A DNA stretch of 64,000 bases from an uncultured Acetatifactor sp. (GTDB lineage Bacteria; Bacillota; Clostridia; Lachnospirales; Lachnospiraceae): NCBI GenBank assembly GCA_910589035.1, contig CAJUSI010000039.1, positions 62,001 to 126,000 on the forward strand. The letters are read 5' to 3'. Position numbers and translations under genes: made by a program. Positions 63,178 through 64,000 of this stretch are shown piece by piece; the stretch's first letter is position 1; the number at the start of each line of letters is the position of its first letter. The notes beneath the pieces were generated by a model. That model did no database searches and had not been told where the DNA came from. It was given only the letters and a program-made list of their open reading frames with translations.

Positions 63178-64000
63178 TTACTCGCGGATAAACACCTTCT
63201 CCACAAGGGTCTCGCAGCCCTCCAGGATAACCGGCCTCCGCTCATCCCTCCTTGCCGCCCGGAGCACAATTCCGTCCAGACACAGCCCTTTTACATTCCT
63301 GATATCCATAAACGCCGCCCTGCTCCAGTCCGGATAATAGTTCTCCGAAGATTCCGACACAGCATCCTTTCTCCTGTCCACAACCTCCGGGTATTCCTCC
63401 GGGATATCCGCCAGATGTACACCGCCGATGGAAGTGTAATGCAGGTTCCGCAGAGTGACCTCTTCTATGGGGTGGCCTTTTTCTGCATCGATGCGGATCC
63501 CATTGAAGGAAGGGCTTCCCATAACGTCGTTTCCGAAACGCAGGTGGGGATGGGCCATCTCCTCGTCGTCCGCCGCATGCAGATTGGATATGGTAATCCG
63601 CTTCATGGCGCCGATTTCCGGCATTTCCTGCAGCTCCACCGAACTCCCCCACCCCTCCGGCTCAAAACGGTTATTTAAGATGAGAAAGACCGGCCTGGAC
63701 ACATTGCGCATGGCAATATTGTCCACCAGCACGTCGGAGATCTCCCCGCCCTCCGTGCACTCCACCTTAATGCCCTCCCTCCACACATCATGCATGGTAC
63801 AGTTCTGTATCACAACATTATAAATACTCCCTATGGACTTCAGCCCAATCCGGATGGCCGCACAGACGGAAGAAAAGGTGCATCCCGACACATGGATATC
63901 ATGTACCGGATATTCCCGGCTACCGGCCTGCAGGCAAAGATTGTCATCCGTCCCCAGAATATGGCAGTCCGTCACAAACACATGGCTGCAGCCGTCAAAA
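63178..64000 (-). CDS. GH28-family glycoside hydrolase, C-terminal part
   Basis: The frame is open to the last base, so the N-terminus is outside the window. The visible 273 residues form the second half of a right-handed beta-helix with GTDDNLCLQAG (the catalytic DD pair) and AAIRIGLKS (the RIK motif), in the order of GH28 polygalacturonases, followed by repeated beta-helix coils (SIYNVVIQNCTMHDV, EISDVLVDNIAMRNV). It differs clearly from the complete GH28 protein at 30411-31853, so the locus has at least two GH28 enzymes. The convergent AraC gene stops 72 bases away. Confidence 0.85.
   Translation of the reverse strand, partial: FDGCSHVFVTDCHILGTDDNLCLQAGSREYPVHDIHVSGCTFSSVCAAIRIGLKSIGSIYNVVIQNCTMHDVWREGIKVECTEGGEISDVLVDNIAMRNVSRPVFLILNNRFEPEGWGSSVELQEMPEIGAMKRITISNLHAADDEEMAHPHLRFGNDVMGSPSFNGIRIDAEKGHPIEEVTLRNLHYTSIGGVHLADIPEEYPEVVDRRKDAVSESSENYYPDWSRAAFMDIRNVKGLCLDGIVLRAARRDERRPVILEGCETLVEKVFIRE

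Overview
The window looks like chromosome from a Gram-positive, Clostridia-type anaerobe, most likely a gut Lachnospiraceae-like Bacillota. The support is strong AGGAGG ribosome-binding sites, consensus TTGACA/TATAAT promoters, lipobox-bearing sugar-binding proteins with CUT1 permease pairs instead of SusC/SusD, AraC-type glycan regulators, and a DUF5696 / NHL-Yip1 gene pair that I know mainly from Lachnospiraceae and Paenibacillus. The assignment is inference from gene content; no rRNA or marker gene is present.

Layout. 1-3.3 kb: the 3' end of clpA, a sulfatase, and a nitroreductase divergent from an HxlR regulator. 3.3-8.2 kb: a two-component system divergent from an ABC exporter (ATPase, two permeases, small membrane protein), organised like a lantibiotic/bacitracin immunity module. 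8.2-9.1 kb: a degenerate stretch with a perfect 24-bp inverted repeat, a remnant of an Rpn-type nuclease, and tRNA-Glu and tRNA-Cys with promoter and terminator. 9.4-17.3 kb: glycerate kinase, a GH125 alpha-mannosidase, a GntR/LacI-type regulator and an ABC sugar importer whose binding-protein gene carries a frameshift. 17.8-26.2 kb: GH127-like and GH2 enzymes, an AraC regulator and a GH38 alpha-mannosidase. 26.4-35.3 kb: two very large heparinase II/III-fold proteins flanking a GH28 enzyme. 35.8-53.2 kb: a transport and cell-surface block with two binding-protein/permease sets, a DUF5696 protein, an NHL-TPR-Yip1 membrane protein, a 1030-residue CBM-fused binding protein, a further LplA-like binding protein and a membrane-bound AraC sensor. 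53.2-64 kb: GH88, GH43 and GH31 enzymes, a nitrilase-superfamily amidase, an acyltransferase, an AraC regulator and a GH28 gene cut by the window end.

How it fits together. None of the polysaccharide-degrading enzymes has a recognisable signal peptide, so the plan appears to be capture and import of oligosaccharides by several CUT1 transporters, followed by cytoplasmic breakdown. The lyase-like proteins plus the GH88 unsaturated glucuronyl hydrolase form a coherent uronic-acid pathway. GH38 and GH125 remove alpha-mannose; GH28, GH127, GH43, GH2 and GH31 suggest plant or complex heteropolysaccharide side chains. The exact substrate cannot be read from the sequence.

Most unusual signals: (i) the DUF5696 / NHL-TPR-Yip1 / two-permease-pair / giant binding-protein cassette; (ii) in-frame coding minisatellites (33, 45 and 54 bp) inside intracellular enzymes, most clearly a seven-copy, cysteine-rich 11-residue repeat in the GH43 protein; (iii) a promoter module with a 46-47-bp conserved block and 38-bp dyad units shared by two loci 25 kb apart; (iv) a ~153-bp repeat present upstream of two unrelated genes; (v) three promoters of similar architecture around the GntR regulator.
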